Source: Proteles cristata cristata
Taxonomy: Eukaryota; Chordata; Mammalia; Carnivora; Hyaenidae
Direction of reading: 5' to 3'
Assembly: GCA_017311185.1 (NCBI GenBank)
Contig: JAESUZ010005528.1
Span: forward strand, 124,001 to 188,000
Length of the DNA: 64,000 bases
Position 1 is the first letter of the stretch. Each line of letters begins with the position of its first letter. A program made the position numbers and the translations under genes. Under the pieces are notes generated by a model. The model had not been told where the DNA came from and searched no databases. It was given only the letters and a program-made list of their open reading frames with translations. Below, piece by piece: positions 22,199 through 35,234 of the stretch.

Positions 22199-22431
22199 TG
22201 AATTGTCTCTCTTGCATGCAATAAAGACATTGGAAACAAACTGCATTGGTAGCAAGACAAAGGATTTAATGATTTAATGCTGAAAGGGTGTGATATGCTG
22301 GCGTGCATATTGATTTCCCTCTGCTGAAAATTTCCTGTTAGATGTTTTCTTCCCAAACAGCCCCTCCCGACCCCCGGCTCCTTTCCTTACCGACCTTCCA
22401 GTCTCTGGAAAAGAGTTTTAAAAAGATGCAT

Positions 22432-22460
22432 GGGGGGCGGGGGGGGGGTGGTGGTGGTGG
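22432..22460 (+). repeat. G-rich tract / (TGG)n
   Basis: Runs of 6, 10 or more and several 2-base Gs (GGGGGGCGGGG..., then TGGTGGTGGTGG) on the RARB coding strand, 275 bp after the P2 exon. Could form a G-quadruplex. Confidence 0.7.
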
Positions 22461-22461
22461 A

Positions 22462-25400
22462 GAAAAGCAGAGTGTGACCACAGGACTTTGAAACATTCTT
22501 CAAGTAAGGCAATTGGACACATTGTGCAGTTTTTACTGAGATGTATGCAGAGGGGAATTTAACTTTGCTGTTCTTTGGATTAGCTGCTAGTTGTATATAT
22601 CCCCCATTGTGTGTTTCAACAGTCCCAAGTAATTAAAATATGACATCGTCCTTGCAAGGAATTTAGCCTAATTAGGATGGCTGCTGCTCCTGAAGTTCAT
22701 AAACCACCAGTTAAAGCTGCTGCTTCCAATGTTTTCCTTGCTAAGGAAAGGCAATATTTCTTAGCATTGACCCTGCTGCCACCTTTCCGAGTCACTTTGT
22801 TGCTCTAAGAAGTTGCTGTTTTGCTAGAAAACTACTGGCAACGAACACCCCTTGGGCTGAGCCATCCATTATTTCCATATCTTGCAATTCAGCCCAGAAC
22901 CTGGACATCAGTTAAAGGAAGGGAAATCTAAGTGGAGTAGCCCAGTTTTTTAAAAAAATATTGACTATTTGGTTATCTGATGCTGACATGCCGCCGAGGC
23001 ACGCATCTGGTCAACAGTAGTGCGGCTGCAGGCTTGAGAAATGACCAGAAGTCCCAGAAAATCCCACGTTCGGGTGGCTGTAGTGGGAGCCGGCATGATG
23101 CATCGCTGCCCTGACAGTGATTTAGATAAATGGCTCAGCTATCTATCAAAATGTTTTTAGTACTTTATTTGACAATTCATTGGAGCATTAGCCTGAAAAT
23201 GACATTTTAAATCTTTGTTTTCAAAGAGGTCAAAGTTTAACTGGAAGAAATTGAGTTTTCCTAATAACATGGTGGCTTATGTAAAGAGGGAGAAGAAAAG
23301 GCGGCGGGGGGGTGGGGGGGGACAGTGACCAGATTTAAATTGCTCTCTGTGAAACTTGTTCTTAGCAATAAAGACTCGCTACTTGGGCCAGGAAATCAAC
23401 AGGTTTGTAGCTGAAAAATCAATAACCATTTGATGCCAACTGTCTGGCTGTCTGACTTAATATTTGTTACAGCCATAACCAGGGCAAAAAGAATATAATT
23501 TTCAGAAGGCGTCTTCATCGTTTAGCTGTACCTCAAATGCCTTTTCTTCCCTGCCGCCTGTTTTCTTTCTGAAGATTTCAAAGAAACTGAGTTGCAAAAT
23601 AATTTTACAACCCGCTAACAGATCTTTTGGACCTGTCCTCTGTAGCCGTTAAAACAGTGTGAACAATTTCACTTGGAATCTCAGGGAACCCGAGCTCTTG
23701 AGAAAAGTTTTTGGCCCAGGAAAAAGTTCTATGAAACGTATTTTTTAACGAAGGGGAAAAAATGTCCAGGACCCTTGGCGGAAAGCTATTAGACCTAATA
23801 GAGCCTTTACAAGTAGACAGTCTCCCTTTGTAATTAACCCTCCAAACATGCCTATTAAGTTGTAGGAGTAGGGGGAAAAGCTTTGTTTGTTCTTGAACAA
23901 GTTAAACAAGGGATTTGCCTTATCTGGGGAGAGCGAGTGGTGAATGTGTCATTTGCCTAGGGCCAGCCGATAAGCAAGAAGTGTTGATAACAGCAAAGTT
24001 CAGCTAATCAAAGAAACTTGCATTAGAAAAAGTAAATAAAGGCATTCGACAAAGGGATTTCAGAAATTCCAAGGTCTTATTTTTGTAAGCAAGGCAATTA
24101 GCGTTTATTGTGGTCAATTTCACAAGGGTTGGAAAAGCCATATCCCAGCTATAGGCTAAATGAATAAATTGTAAAAATTGCTTTTGCCCCTGCAATGGTC
24201 ATAAACCACTTTATGACCGTCCGTTTAGTTGTTCAAGAGAGTTAAGTTTTTAAGCATAAACAAAAATTCTCACAAGTGTCTGCCACATGGTATTTGGTTC
24301 AGGGTGGCATAGCTTGTTAGGACTTCGGAAATAAAAGCATATTAGGGCTTCGTTTGGATAGATAAGAGCATAAAAACCACAAGCTTTTCCATTTTACTTA
24401 ATGACTGTTTTGACGAGAAGCAGATCTGTTTGCGCTCATAGCACAGAGGAAGCAGTGGGCAAGGAGGGAAAAAAAATCGCACTAAATGCAACCAACAGTA
24501 TTTTCTGCCTTGAGATTCTGGTTTGTTTGTTTTTTTTTTTTTTACATGTGTATGTGTGTAGTAATCAGAGTAAACCCTTTGAATGTAAAACACACCAGAA
24601 GCAAAACTGTTAGAATATACTCTTTAGTGTCTTTTGTAATTTTAACGTCAGAGAAATGCCATGCCAACCAGCTACCGGTTTGAGTAGGGCCTGTGAATCG
24701 CTTGTTATAAAATTCGAAGTCAGGATTAGCCAGCTACTAAGGGAATGTGGTATAAATAATACGATTTAAGACTGCCCCTGGTAGGTATCATAGTCACAAA
24801 GTTTCTATTCAGATGCCTTACGGATTATCTTGGTTTTCGGGCCTCCAGATGTTTTCAGCATTAATTGCTCAGTGGGCATAGGATAAATCCTAATATTTGT
24901 GGTCTAAATATAGTTGCTTTCGGTGAAATCATGAGTGTGACAACTTCTTGGCCCTCTTCCCTGTGCTCTCCATGCTCAGCACATCAAAAGAAGAAAGGGA
25001 AAAGAAATATTTTCTTTTTGAAATCGTATTTTGCCCATTAATGAGGAGATATAATCTGTTTTAAAAACAAACAGTGATATGTGATTAAGGAAGGAAGAAA
25101 AGTCCCCTTCTCAAAGCCCTGGGACCTGAATTTTAAGTATTAAACAGTATCCAAATCCTCTCCTAGTGAGATATAAATTGGGGTCAAAGTGGCAAAATCA
25201 AAGATACCCTCTGAAAGAGAGACTAAGTAAAGACTGACAGCCACCGTATGAATTGAATGGGGTTTTGAATAAATATTTCGATGAAAAGGCTCAATTGTTT
25301 TTCTAAAGTAGGACATAATTTTCTGCTTCTCGGCCACATGACAGTGGTAACTAATACCATCAGAAAGGAGAAAGAAAAGGGACTTTTGCTTCCATCTCAG

Positions 25401-27361
25401 AGTGCAGGATAGGGTCGTCTGAAGAGAAGCGGAAAATTCACGAAGTTTTTCCTCCCTGTAGAAAAAAATAGAAATACTAAAAATTCTGCCCGTATGCTGA
25501 TACCTTGGTACTTGGGTAGGAAAGTGTTGACGTGTAAACTAGAAGAAAAAAAAAACCCACTTGAGTTTAAATTTTATCACCAGAAAACTGTAGATTCCAG
25601 AAAATAAAACCAGAGAGGTAGACCTCTGTCTGCTTAAACTTAGGCTATAGAATCAATCTGAAGCACCAGTTAGAATTTGATTTGCCAGCCCAAATGCAAA
25701 GCTGTTGCTTTGCAACAGGCCTTTTTTTTGTTGTTGTTCTAATTAGATAAATGACCAGGATGGCCATTACTGATAGGCTAACTGATCTGAGTCAGAAGTT
25801 TTCTTCTCATTTCTGGATGCCTGGCTCTCACCATACATAACCAGTCAGATTTGTCATGACCTTTTCTTTAAAACATAAAAGTAACAGAAAGTTCTTCTGG
25901 ATATCAGATGCTTGTAATTGACCTTGGTAAGCCCCTAAAATGACTGAAAAGGGAAGAAAATCTTACCGTTTTTCTCTTTTGTACCTCCCACAAGCATCTG
26001 TAAACTATCTCGGAAGAGAAATGCACGATGAGTGATAAAGATGGTCGATTCTGCTCTCAAGGCATTCATAATCTTTGAAATCAGATTTTTTTTAAACAAA
26101 AGGCTAGGAATTTTTAAATTAGACAGTTACTCTCTAGGAGGAAGATGGAGATGTGGAACCAAGATGCGAAATAACTCTCTTCGAATCACATAGGGCTTAT
26201 TGAACAATAAATGCAGTATTCATTTTAGAACGTCTCAAAAAGAATCTTCTATAGAGTTTGAGTTACATGTAAGTGCCAATAAATTTATCTTTAAATGACA
26301 TTTTTGTACTTTAAATGTTCTGCTAGAGATTCAGTTAACTATCAATTAAATACATTCTTTCGGAAATGGGAGCTTTTGATGAAGGTTAATCAGAAAAATC
26401 TTGGCTGGAAACCTTTCCAAAAGATATTAGTGCAGCATCTTGCCTTTCAAATTATAGGGTAGTTAGGGCGATCGTACATCTCCGATTTTCTAGAATAACC
26501 CACTTGCAGATATACTGCCACAGTTCCCACATAAATCATTGAAATATGCCAGATATTTCAATATTACGACATTTCCAAGGCTGCCCCTTGAACCCAGGAG
26601 TGGTACAGAACGCCTTTGTTTGGCTTCCCTGGTCAATATAGCCAGAGCGCTCACAGCTTAATTTTTCCACTGTGACTGAAGATCGCCTGGTGCTTCTGGA
26701 TCATCCTTCCGAACGTGACTTCCTTGTGTGGCGCGCTGTAGATCTGTAAATAGAAGGCATCCCTTGCAAAAACGGATTCAAGTACGACGACTGGGCTTCT
26801 CATTCCAGCATGTTGTATGTACTGGGAGTGGGGGAGGGGTAGAATTATTAACTCGCACTACTGTGAACAAAGGTGTATCAGTTCTTGGCCAGCTTCTCCT
26901 TAAAAAGTTGAAATGGGCGGGGATGGAGAGTGGAGTTAACTCAGGTTCCAGATTTATCAGCATCCTGTCTGTAAGTGGCTTGGCCTAAGTAACTCTGGTT
27001 AAATAGGACATGAGATAACCTTCCCCATCTGCAAGATCTAATGACACAGCCTCGTCAGTCAGTGCGTTGCCCCGAATTCTCCCGTTTTCCTTTCTGGCTT
27101 CCTTGCTTCGCCGTCGTTAAGGACTATGATCCCCGCTTCACCACCCCACCCCCCGCCCCCGAAACCCCTTCAAAGAATAAAAAATAAAGTTGTACAAGTT
27201 CTCTCGACCTGGGAGACCGTAAGGGTGAGTCTGCAGGTATTATATTATTTATCTTGAGCTTTCAGAGCTTCTTAGAGAATTCAAACAGGCAGTGGAACTG
27301 CTGACTTGCTTTCTTTCTCTGTACGTGCAGGGTGGGGAGCTGAAAGGGGGGCCATTCAGTA
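22462..27361. other. Repeat-poor first part of the RARB intron
   Basis: No SINE, L1 or MIR recognised. AT-rich with many AATTA/TAAT cores and a DR1-like AGGTCAAAGTTTA at 23227-23239. A second G-tract lies at 23301-23322. No exon seen. Likely to hold conserved non-coding elements, but conservation cannot be judged from one sequence. Confidence 0.5.
23301..23322 (+). repeat. G-rich tract
   Basis: GCGGCGGGGGGGTGGGGGGGG on the coding strand, 1.1 kb after the P2 exon. Four G-runs are possible; a quadruplex is inferred. Confidence 0.6.
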
Positions 27362-27417
27362 AGATAAGACTCTCGGTCCCTTGCACGATAAGGCCAGGAT
27401 AACAGGAACTGACGTCA
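27362..27417 (+). promoter_or_regulatory. Candidate intronic element: two GATA sites and a full CRE
   Basis: AGATAAG at 27362-27368, GATAAG at 27387-27392 and the palindromic CRE TGACGTCA at 27410-27417 lie within 56 bp of repeat-free intron, 5.3 kb after the P2 exon. Function is inferred from motif clustering only. Confidence 0.35.
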
Positions 27418-29860
27418 GCCAGGCAGGCCAGCCTGGCCCAGCATTTCCTCTAGTCAGGGCACATGGATTCCAGGAGACTCCAGGCCTGCCCCATCGCGGA
27501 CACACTGAACCAGCTGGGGGTGGGGGGCATGAAGAAAGCTAATTTTAACAGGAGCCATAGTGGGTGACCATGTCCCTGGCGCCCAAAAGGAAATTTCTCT
27601 AAACAGAACAGAGAGTCAGTTGGGTGGAAGGGAGTGATTTTAGTAAGAGCGGATTCTGAGAATATAACTGCAACTTTACATTGTCCTAGGGTAGATCTTG
27701 GTTCCCGGCTGTCCCCAGTTTCCCTCTGATGTGTCTGGAGAAGGTGTGTCCAGCAGTCACCAAATCCAGGCCCCTGTGAGCCCTGCCAGCTCCCTCTGTA
27801 TAACAAAATGGGAAGGAATTCACACTGTCAGTTAATCCCTGGTATTCCTATTTACTTTCCTAAGTACCCAGTTCCCACCCCCGTCCGCATCATATGACAG
27901 CGTTGCTAAAGCCATTCCATTTGCCACCAGCTCTGACAGCCCCCAGCGGTGCTTGCTCTCCTCTTTCCGCCTTCCTTTTTTCTTCAACTCAGATGATTCT
28001 TGCCTTTACAAGTAACAGCGATTTAAGGTCTGGAGGAGAAACTCGAATGAAAGAGCCCGTTTTTATTTTTTCAAGTTCAGAGGTTCTCCTGAAACTACTC
28101 TTTTCTTTAAGATAGTCGTTGCTGTGGTTGTTAAGTATTGAATAAGGGCTACCGTCCTAATTTGACTCCGATGCAGTGAAACGTTTGGTTCTGTTATTAT
28201 TGATCAATTACTGTCGGCCACAGATAACGTGTTACCAGATCAGAAAACCCCGAGTAGCTGAATCCAAAATACTCTGGTAGAAATAATGCAGGCAAGACCA
28301 GATAAGATGGGGACATCTGTTAACTGGAAGGAGAAGATTTGGATCACGATTATCTCAATTTTTTATCTGATTTCCAGAGCAACCGAAGACCTTATCTAAC
28401 CCATGCCTCCTCTCAAAAACTGTAAAGCTTTCGGGGCTACGGTACCTACGTCTTGTTATCAAAGTCCATAATTATAAAAAAGGTTGATGATCTGAGGGCT
28501 GTTTCAGCTTCAAAAGATTTTTTAGGGTCTGGTCTATTGAAAAGCTTGGGGGTATAATTAACTAAAATGGAAATGGAGGCAAGCGAAATTTAGTTCCTGA
28601 TGTTTTAATTTAGCTCAGTACTGCCATGTGTTATTGAAGAGAATTCTTAAAGGCAAACATAATTATTTCATTATGGTCCTCAGAATGCTTTCATTGGCTT
28701 TAATGACAAGAAGCTGTATAAAAAGGCATACATTTTAATTAGTCCTTCTTATATTTACATCAGATAAATAACAAATAATTGATGAAAAACAAGTCTTTGG
28801 AATGGATGATTTCACATAGTGCGCTGGTTACAGTTTAATGATGAAACATTTCTCTGTTGCTTTGCATTTTAATTATCCAGACATTACAGTAGTGGTGCCA
28901 TGGAGCTAAAATACCGTTGTTGCCATTTTATTACCAAAAAAAATCACAATTAATGCTTATGAATCAGAAGCCGAAAAAGGTAGCTAGAAGCGCTTCTCAG
29001 AGGAAGTAAATTGCGAGTCCGATTAATTTCACTACGTTTGTTAGCACTCACTTGATCACTTTTATCTTTTACACTTCATCTCTTTGGGTTAAAACCGTCA
29101 GGGGTTTCACATGAGTGTTTATAGCCACTTCTTCTCCTAAATACCTTGCCTTCTCTCTTGCTGCCCGTTGGGAAGACTTGCCTGAAAGTACCTTGCCAAA
29201 CGTGTACCAGAAATTCAGAGAGCCTTTCTCCATGGTGCAGGCTGCCTTACCTTTGATTTTATATGAAAACCCATTTCACATGATTCATCCGTTTTGGTGT
29301 ACAGAACACTAATTGTTATTATTGATTTTAAATTCCGTGACCATTACAAGTAACCCAGATGACTGGCAGATAAAGGGTAATAATCCATGGAGTTCTGGAA
29401 CTGTTTCATGTTTGTCTGGAGTACTTTATGTGATCAATATTAACTGCCCCATTGAAACTAACTGCTGTATCAAATAACAGTCAATCAAATGAATGTGCTT
29501 AGAGATTATTTATTGAAAGCTTTAATTGTTCACTGGGGCCCTGCTTATCAGAGGGAACAATAGGAATTAGAGATAGGATGAACACGTTTGGATTTGCAGA
29601 GAAAGTTGGAGGATGTAGATGAACAGGGGGCATTCCTCTGCTACGTAGGCAAGAGGTTCCAGAATCCCACGCGGGGTGCCTAGCAGACACAAGTTGCGCG
29701 TGCTCTTACCAAGGTTCGCCAATCGCCCGCCCACCCAGAGCTCTCTGGAGAAGAAGGGCTCGTGATTTTCCTGCTCTCAGGCCAGAGACTATGAAAAGTT
29801 GTCACTCTCTGAGAGTTGTACTGCTTCTGCCCTGAGCGCCCCCTCGCATCTATTCCCCTC
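27418..29860. other. Repeat-poor RARB intron
   Basis: No clear repeat or exon. 28660-28960 is rich in homeodomain-type cores (TTTAATGA, TTTTAATTAG, CATTTTAATTATCC, CACAATTAATGC). Confidence 0.5.
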
Positions 29861-29867
29861 CCGTCCG

Positions 29868-29892
29868 TGTCTCTCTCTCTCTCTCTCTCTCT
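29868..29892. repeat. (CT)n microsatellite
   Basis: About 12 uninterrupted CT units. Confidence 0.9.
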
Positions 29893-32800
29893 CCCCTTCT
29901 CCCTCCCTGCGCTCCTGCCACTGCCTGATGGTCTGAGATAATGAAAATAGCCTGCCTTGACACAGGATCGATTTCTACAGCTATGAAATGGGAATAATAA
30001 TGTCTACAGTGGAGAATTTGTAGAAAGATCAGAGATCATGTAAATGAGGAGCCTGTTCTCAGCCGGAAAGCATGACGGAAGCCCTTGAGCAGACCTCCTT
30101 GTCCTCTGAGTCCGGCATGACATTTGTGGTTCGCGTGTCTTTGCCTCTAGTGAGCATACTTTATTTTTTTGTTTTAGCTGGTACCTCTTTTCCTCGGTCT
30201 GTGGCCCATAACCTAGGCCACAGCCCCTCCCGTTTGTCACCATGTGGGTAACATGGGCTCTAATTAAGTGGCACCCATTTACCAAGCCCCCAGATTTACC
30301 GCAAATGAATGACTGTTACAAGGGAGCATTGTCACCTTTGAAATTGTCACAGTAGAGCTTCACCCAAAGGTGCCGTCCGGCGTACAGTCCCTTTTCATCA
30401 CTTGCTGATGGATTAGACCTTGCGGGGTCCCTGGCCAAGCGGCTTCCGGGTGCCCCCCATGTCCCAGGCTCCCTGATGCGTTCTGTTCTGTGGGTGACAC
30501 CAACATCAGTCCCACCCTGTCCCCGCTCTCTCTGGACTCCCGATGTATGGAGAAATTGCGTACACAAGTCACTGGGACACAACCCTCTTAGATAACACAA
30601 ACACATGTATCTCCCCGGGGCTTTGAACATGAGTCTGGTGATGGAAGGAACCAGAAGGCCACAGAGAACCGCAGCTGCGGCAGGTGAGGATCAGGTGGGC
30701 GGAACGACTTTGTCACAGGTTTGCCGAGGGGAGGCCTCCTGGGTCACTTCCACACGCGGAGTACAGAGCAGTGGAGTAAGCGCATGCCTTCCGACGCTGC
30801 TTCTTGAAGCCCCTCCGGTGGATGTTTCTGGAGTGTTTGTTAAATGGTGTTCTTTCTGGGTGGGTCTGATGAGATGAGCTTTTAAAAATGATCGCTCACC
30901 TCTTGATGATTACTTCCGTGGCTTCCCGCTCTGTGCCACGCGGCCCCCAAATTTAGTGGCCTCACGATTTATTATCTCATTAGTCTGTGGATGGACTGGG
31001 CTCAGCTGGGCAGGTCTTCTGCTGCGCGTGATGTCAGCTGAGGCCTGCGCGGCGCCAAGTCCCCGCAGGCTCCCTCCCGTGGCTCAGCTGGGGCCTTAAC
31101 TGGCGTGGCTGCGTGTGGCTGGTGCCGTCCCAGCCTGGCAGCGGTGTCTGAGGAGGGAGGGAGGAGGAGGCGGAAGCCCCCGGTCCCCGCAGGGCGAGAG
31201 CCAGAGCTGGCACCCGGTCCCCCGAGCTAGTGCGTTGGTGAAGCAGGCACAGGGGCCAGCCCGCGTCCAAAAGCGCTGCCTCTCCCTGCGGGAGTGACAG
31301 AGGAAGTGGCAGCTTTCTAAGAAGAAAGAAATGATCGTCTTCTGACAACAGAGACTGCAGTTGAAGCCCCATGGAGGGGTTTTCGTGTGTCGTGTTTTTT
31401 GTTTTTTTGGGGTTGTTTTTTTTTTTGGCAGGTTACACATTTTACAAAAGTCTACCCTAACGCCTGTAGACGTTTTATATCAGTCAGCCCTTGCAGCTAA
31501 CCCGGCGGAAGGTACAATCATGCTCGTTTTCTAGGAGAGGCCGTGTCTCAGAGAGGGTGAGCAGTGGGTCTGAAGTCACACAGTAAGTCTCAGAGCTGGG
31601 GCTCGCACCACCGGAAGGTCCCTTCTCCATCGTCTGTGTGGAGTCACTCCCTTCCAGTGTAGACCCGTCATCTGTGTCTGCTGCGCGTGGAATTCCTGGG
31701 AAACGTTTTCTGCCCTGATACTACCGAGAAGGGGCCGCGTGCTGTTTGGCGTGGGGGTAAGGTAGACGAGAGAGAGGTAAGGGACTGTCACTGACCTAAG
31801 TCCCTCTGACGACACGATTTCTCTAATAGCGGCCACAGCCCCGCCTTGGTCGTCCTGTTTTCCACCCTCTTTGTGGCTGAATTCTGCCTCGGCCCCTTCC
31901 CTGCCTCTGTAGCTCACAGGAGTCACGGTCGGGACAGCCTTGTAATTACTGAGAGATGAGATACATTTTTTTTTTTTTAAAGGGAGGGTGGGAGGGTGGA
32001 GAAAGCTTTCTAGGAGAGGATGAAGTGGAATTGCCCTTTTAGAATGTGCCGCGTGTTTTAAGGTATCTGTTTTGTTTAGAGGGTCGCAGACCTAAGAACA
32101 CTAGAACTGTTTAATGAAGTTCGCGTCGATAATTATGATTGTTGGCCTCTCCCATAACGCTCTTATTTTGGGTGGTGATTTGAAATAGATTTTAAATGCG
32201 ATGTATTACTCTCCGTTTTGGATTTTTATATGCCATGTTCTACCTGTTTTTGTTTGTTTGAAATCTGATTGTCACTGAATTACATATTTTGAGGCAATGG
32301 AGACAGATGGATGCATGGAGGTGACTCACCGGGAGTCATGTCGTAGGTTCTGGATGGAACCTATAAGTTGCCATGCTGTGTTGGGGGGTGTGGTGTGGCC
32401 CTGGGTGGTGTGTGACCTGCTGGACTTGGGCATCCTCTGTGCACTGCCTCTGCTCTGGGAGCTGGAGCTCCGATTCCCTCAGTTTGTTCCATCTATAAAA
32501 TGGATCCGCGATGTTTACCTTGCAAGCTTACCATAGACCTAAAGAAGAGTATTTAAAATACCTGATGGGTAGTATCCAGTGACTTGATTTCTTTCTCCCT
32601 TGTTTTATTATGAAAAGCTGTTTTAACACAGAAAAGCTGAAAAATTTTACAGCAAACACTTGAATACTCATTACCATATGTACCATTAAAGTTACCAGGT
32701 TTCTTTTCTGTGTTTCTACCCATTTCTCATGTGTGTGTGGGGAGGGGGAAGTTCTGTTTTACTAACTGGGCTCCTTTACTAACCTGAGAAGGTTGTGAGA

Positions 32801-32924
32801 TCAGCGATTGTGTCATTCTCTTTTCCAGTCCTGGTATGGTGCTTAGAACCTGGTCAGTACTCAGTTAGCCATGGTTAAGTCAGTGGGTACGTTCAAGGGC
32901 ACCACCTTTGGAGTGCACTAGATC
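29893..32924. other. RARB intron, mostly unique
   Basis: Mixed composition with G+C-rich parts near 31030-31310. MIR-like pieces at 31480-31605 and 32465-32570. A diverged common mammalian repeat begins near 30945 (TTTAGTGGCCTCACGATT). No exon recognised. Confidence 0.45.
31480..31605 (-). mobile_element. MIR-like fragment, antisense
   Basis: GTCTCAGAGAGGGTGAGCAG and AAGTCACACAGTAAGTCTCA match the reverse MIR core with several changes. Confidence 0.6.
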
Positions 32925-33126
32925 AGCACTGCCTAGTAGAACTTCCAGCAGTGATGGGAATGATCTGCAGTTCTGTGTGGTCCAGTACAGTAGCCGCCAG
33001 CCCTGGGTGGCCCTTGAAACGTGCCTAATACATCCGAGGAGCTGCATTTTTTGCTTTTTAAATTTTCATCTATTAAGGATTCAATAGCTACATGGGGCTA
33101 GTGGCTGCTGTATTGAACAATGCAGC
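32925..33126 (+). mobile_element. Old hAT-like nonautonomous DNA transposon
   Basis: Starts CAGCACTGCCTAGTAGAAC and ends TGTATTGAACAATGCAGC, a decayed terminal inverted repeat. The centre CCTTGAAACGTGCCTAAT matches the element at 14030. Confidence 0.65.
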
Positions 33127-35234
33127 AATATGGAGCTTTTAATAATTTTTTCAATATTTGTTCGTTCTCTCTATTTCCCTTTCCCTTTCACCATTATTCT
33201 TCTTTCCTATAACTGTTAAGGAGCTCTAATTATCTCTTTATGTAGATGGTAAATAGACTGCAGGAGAATGTAAACAGAATACCAGAGGGTGGGGATTTCG
33301 GTCATTGTTTAACTTGTTTTCCTTTTGGGTGGAACTATTTTTCCTAGGAGCCTGGCAAATGCATAGCACTGACTTTACCAGCATTTTACAGAGTAAAGCC
33401 AAGGTTTTCACAGAATCCCAGTGGCTGGACTTCAATTATATCTCTTGTAGTAATCACATCACTGTGGCATCAGATTCTCTTCCTGTGCACCTATGCCCTT
33501 GTTGGCTTTCAAAGGGACACAAATCTTCCACCATTTTCAAGCTACTTTCAACTCAGTTGAAACATCTTAAACTTCAGGGGAGGCGCAGAGGAACAGTCCA
33601 CGCTCTGGGGAAGGCTCACCATGTGTTCTAGAAAATGCCATGCTGTGTCTCCCAAGAGGACCTTCTCCTGCTCATACACGTGTGCTCTGCTTTGTAACCC
33701 AGTGCCTGGCACACAGTAGATTAAGCTGAGAATAGTTCAGTAATAACAAACTTACAGACCGTCCCAGATGGTTTCTGCTTTGATATACTTGTATGTTTTG
33801 GGGTCACTCAGAGAACACCTAAAGGTAAACTTCGAGGGAGCTGTCAGAACTTGGGAAGTTAAAGTTGGCTGTTCTGGCGAGTACTTATCCATGTGTTGAA
33901 GGCCTGAATGGTACGGGATATTTCCTTGGGCTTCTGGCATTCCTTTTGATATCCAAGGAGCAGCTTTTCTGATGGTCCTTCCTGTTAACTAGGACATGGT
34001 CACTCCTCCTCCCTTTTTGGTGTCGATCCCTAGAAATGATGAAAAGAAGGTAAGAAGAAATGAGACCAAATCAACAGTCAAGAGAAACCGTTGAACAAGG
34101 TGTGTTCCCTGGACCTGGGCACAAGTTGGGGTGGATTTTCATTAGAATGCGGAACCACCGTCGTCATAATTAATATTTATCAAGTTCGCATTGTCTGCCA
34201 AGTACACAGAATGAATTATGTCATCTGGGAAGGCCCTGTTATGGCTCCATTTTACGGACAAGAGTTCGCAGGCAGAGACTGGGTCAGGTACCCAACTCCC
34301 GTCTCCCAAGTAGAAGCCAGCCAGTTAGAAGTTCCCATCCCAGCTTTGCATAATGTGGGTCGCCTTCCCTCTGCCCACTCTGCAAAGTAAACTCCTATTT
34401 GCTTTGCAGGAAGGGGGAACGAGAAAGTTGGAAGTCTCAGAACCCACAGAATAATAAGAGGGTTTCCAAGTGAAAGCTGGAAACAATACATTTTTAACAA
34501 AATGGGCAGTTACTCTAATTGCCGTGCCCCTACTGTTCAATTCCTTTTTATGTCCTAATTCATTAAATTATGTGCACACACAGGCTTATTATTTACAGAT
34601 GTACGCACTTTTAACTGGCTCATATGAAACAGATGTTTCACGAAAGGTACCAGAGAGCAAGTGATCTAAACCCTCCTTTAGTGGGTATCAAGTGAGTATT
34701 ATAGCCCCATTACCTGCAAGTCTTTTGCGATTATTTTGAATGGCAATGTCCAGTGTGGGGAGGAGAATTCAATCTGTCCCCTGGAGGAACAAATAAAAAT
34801 ACAACGACTCTATTGGCAGACATCTGCATCTCAAAATAAAAGAGGGCGTGTGCAGGTGAGAGGCAGGTGGTGTTCACATGTGGGCTCAGGTGGATATGAA
34901 TGAGTTTTATAAGCAATTTGAGGGGGGAAAAAAGACCCATTGCGTTATAGCCAACTTTTAAAAAATATATAAAGAGCCTCGTTCTGTGATATTTTAATCA
35001 TGACTGTCTTGGAATTTGTAGCCAAGCAATTATCATACTTCTTTTTATGCAGAATTTCTCAATTATTTTTTAGATGGAATTATTCCGTCGCTCTTGTACC
35101 TGGCATGGATGCATGCCCGGTATACAGTGCATGTGATGTCAAATTCTCTTCTACCAGATTCCAAAAGAGCTGAAATGAGCCCTTTCTGCAGGTTCTTTGC
35201 AGCTTCACCAAAAAAATCTTTAATTAATAATTAT
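33127..35234. other. RARB intron, no clear repeat
   Basis: A weak MIR-like stretch lies at 34165-34290. 34500-35060 is AT-rich with TAATT cores. No exon recognised. Confidence 0.45.
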
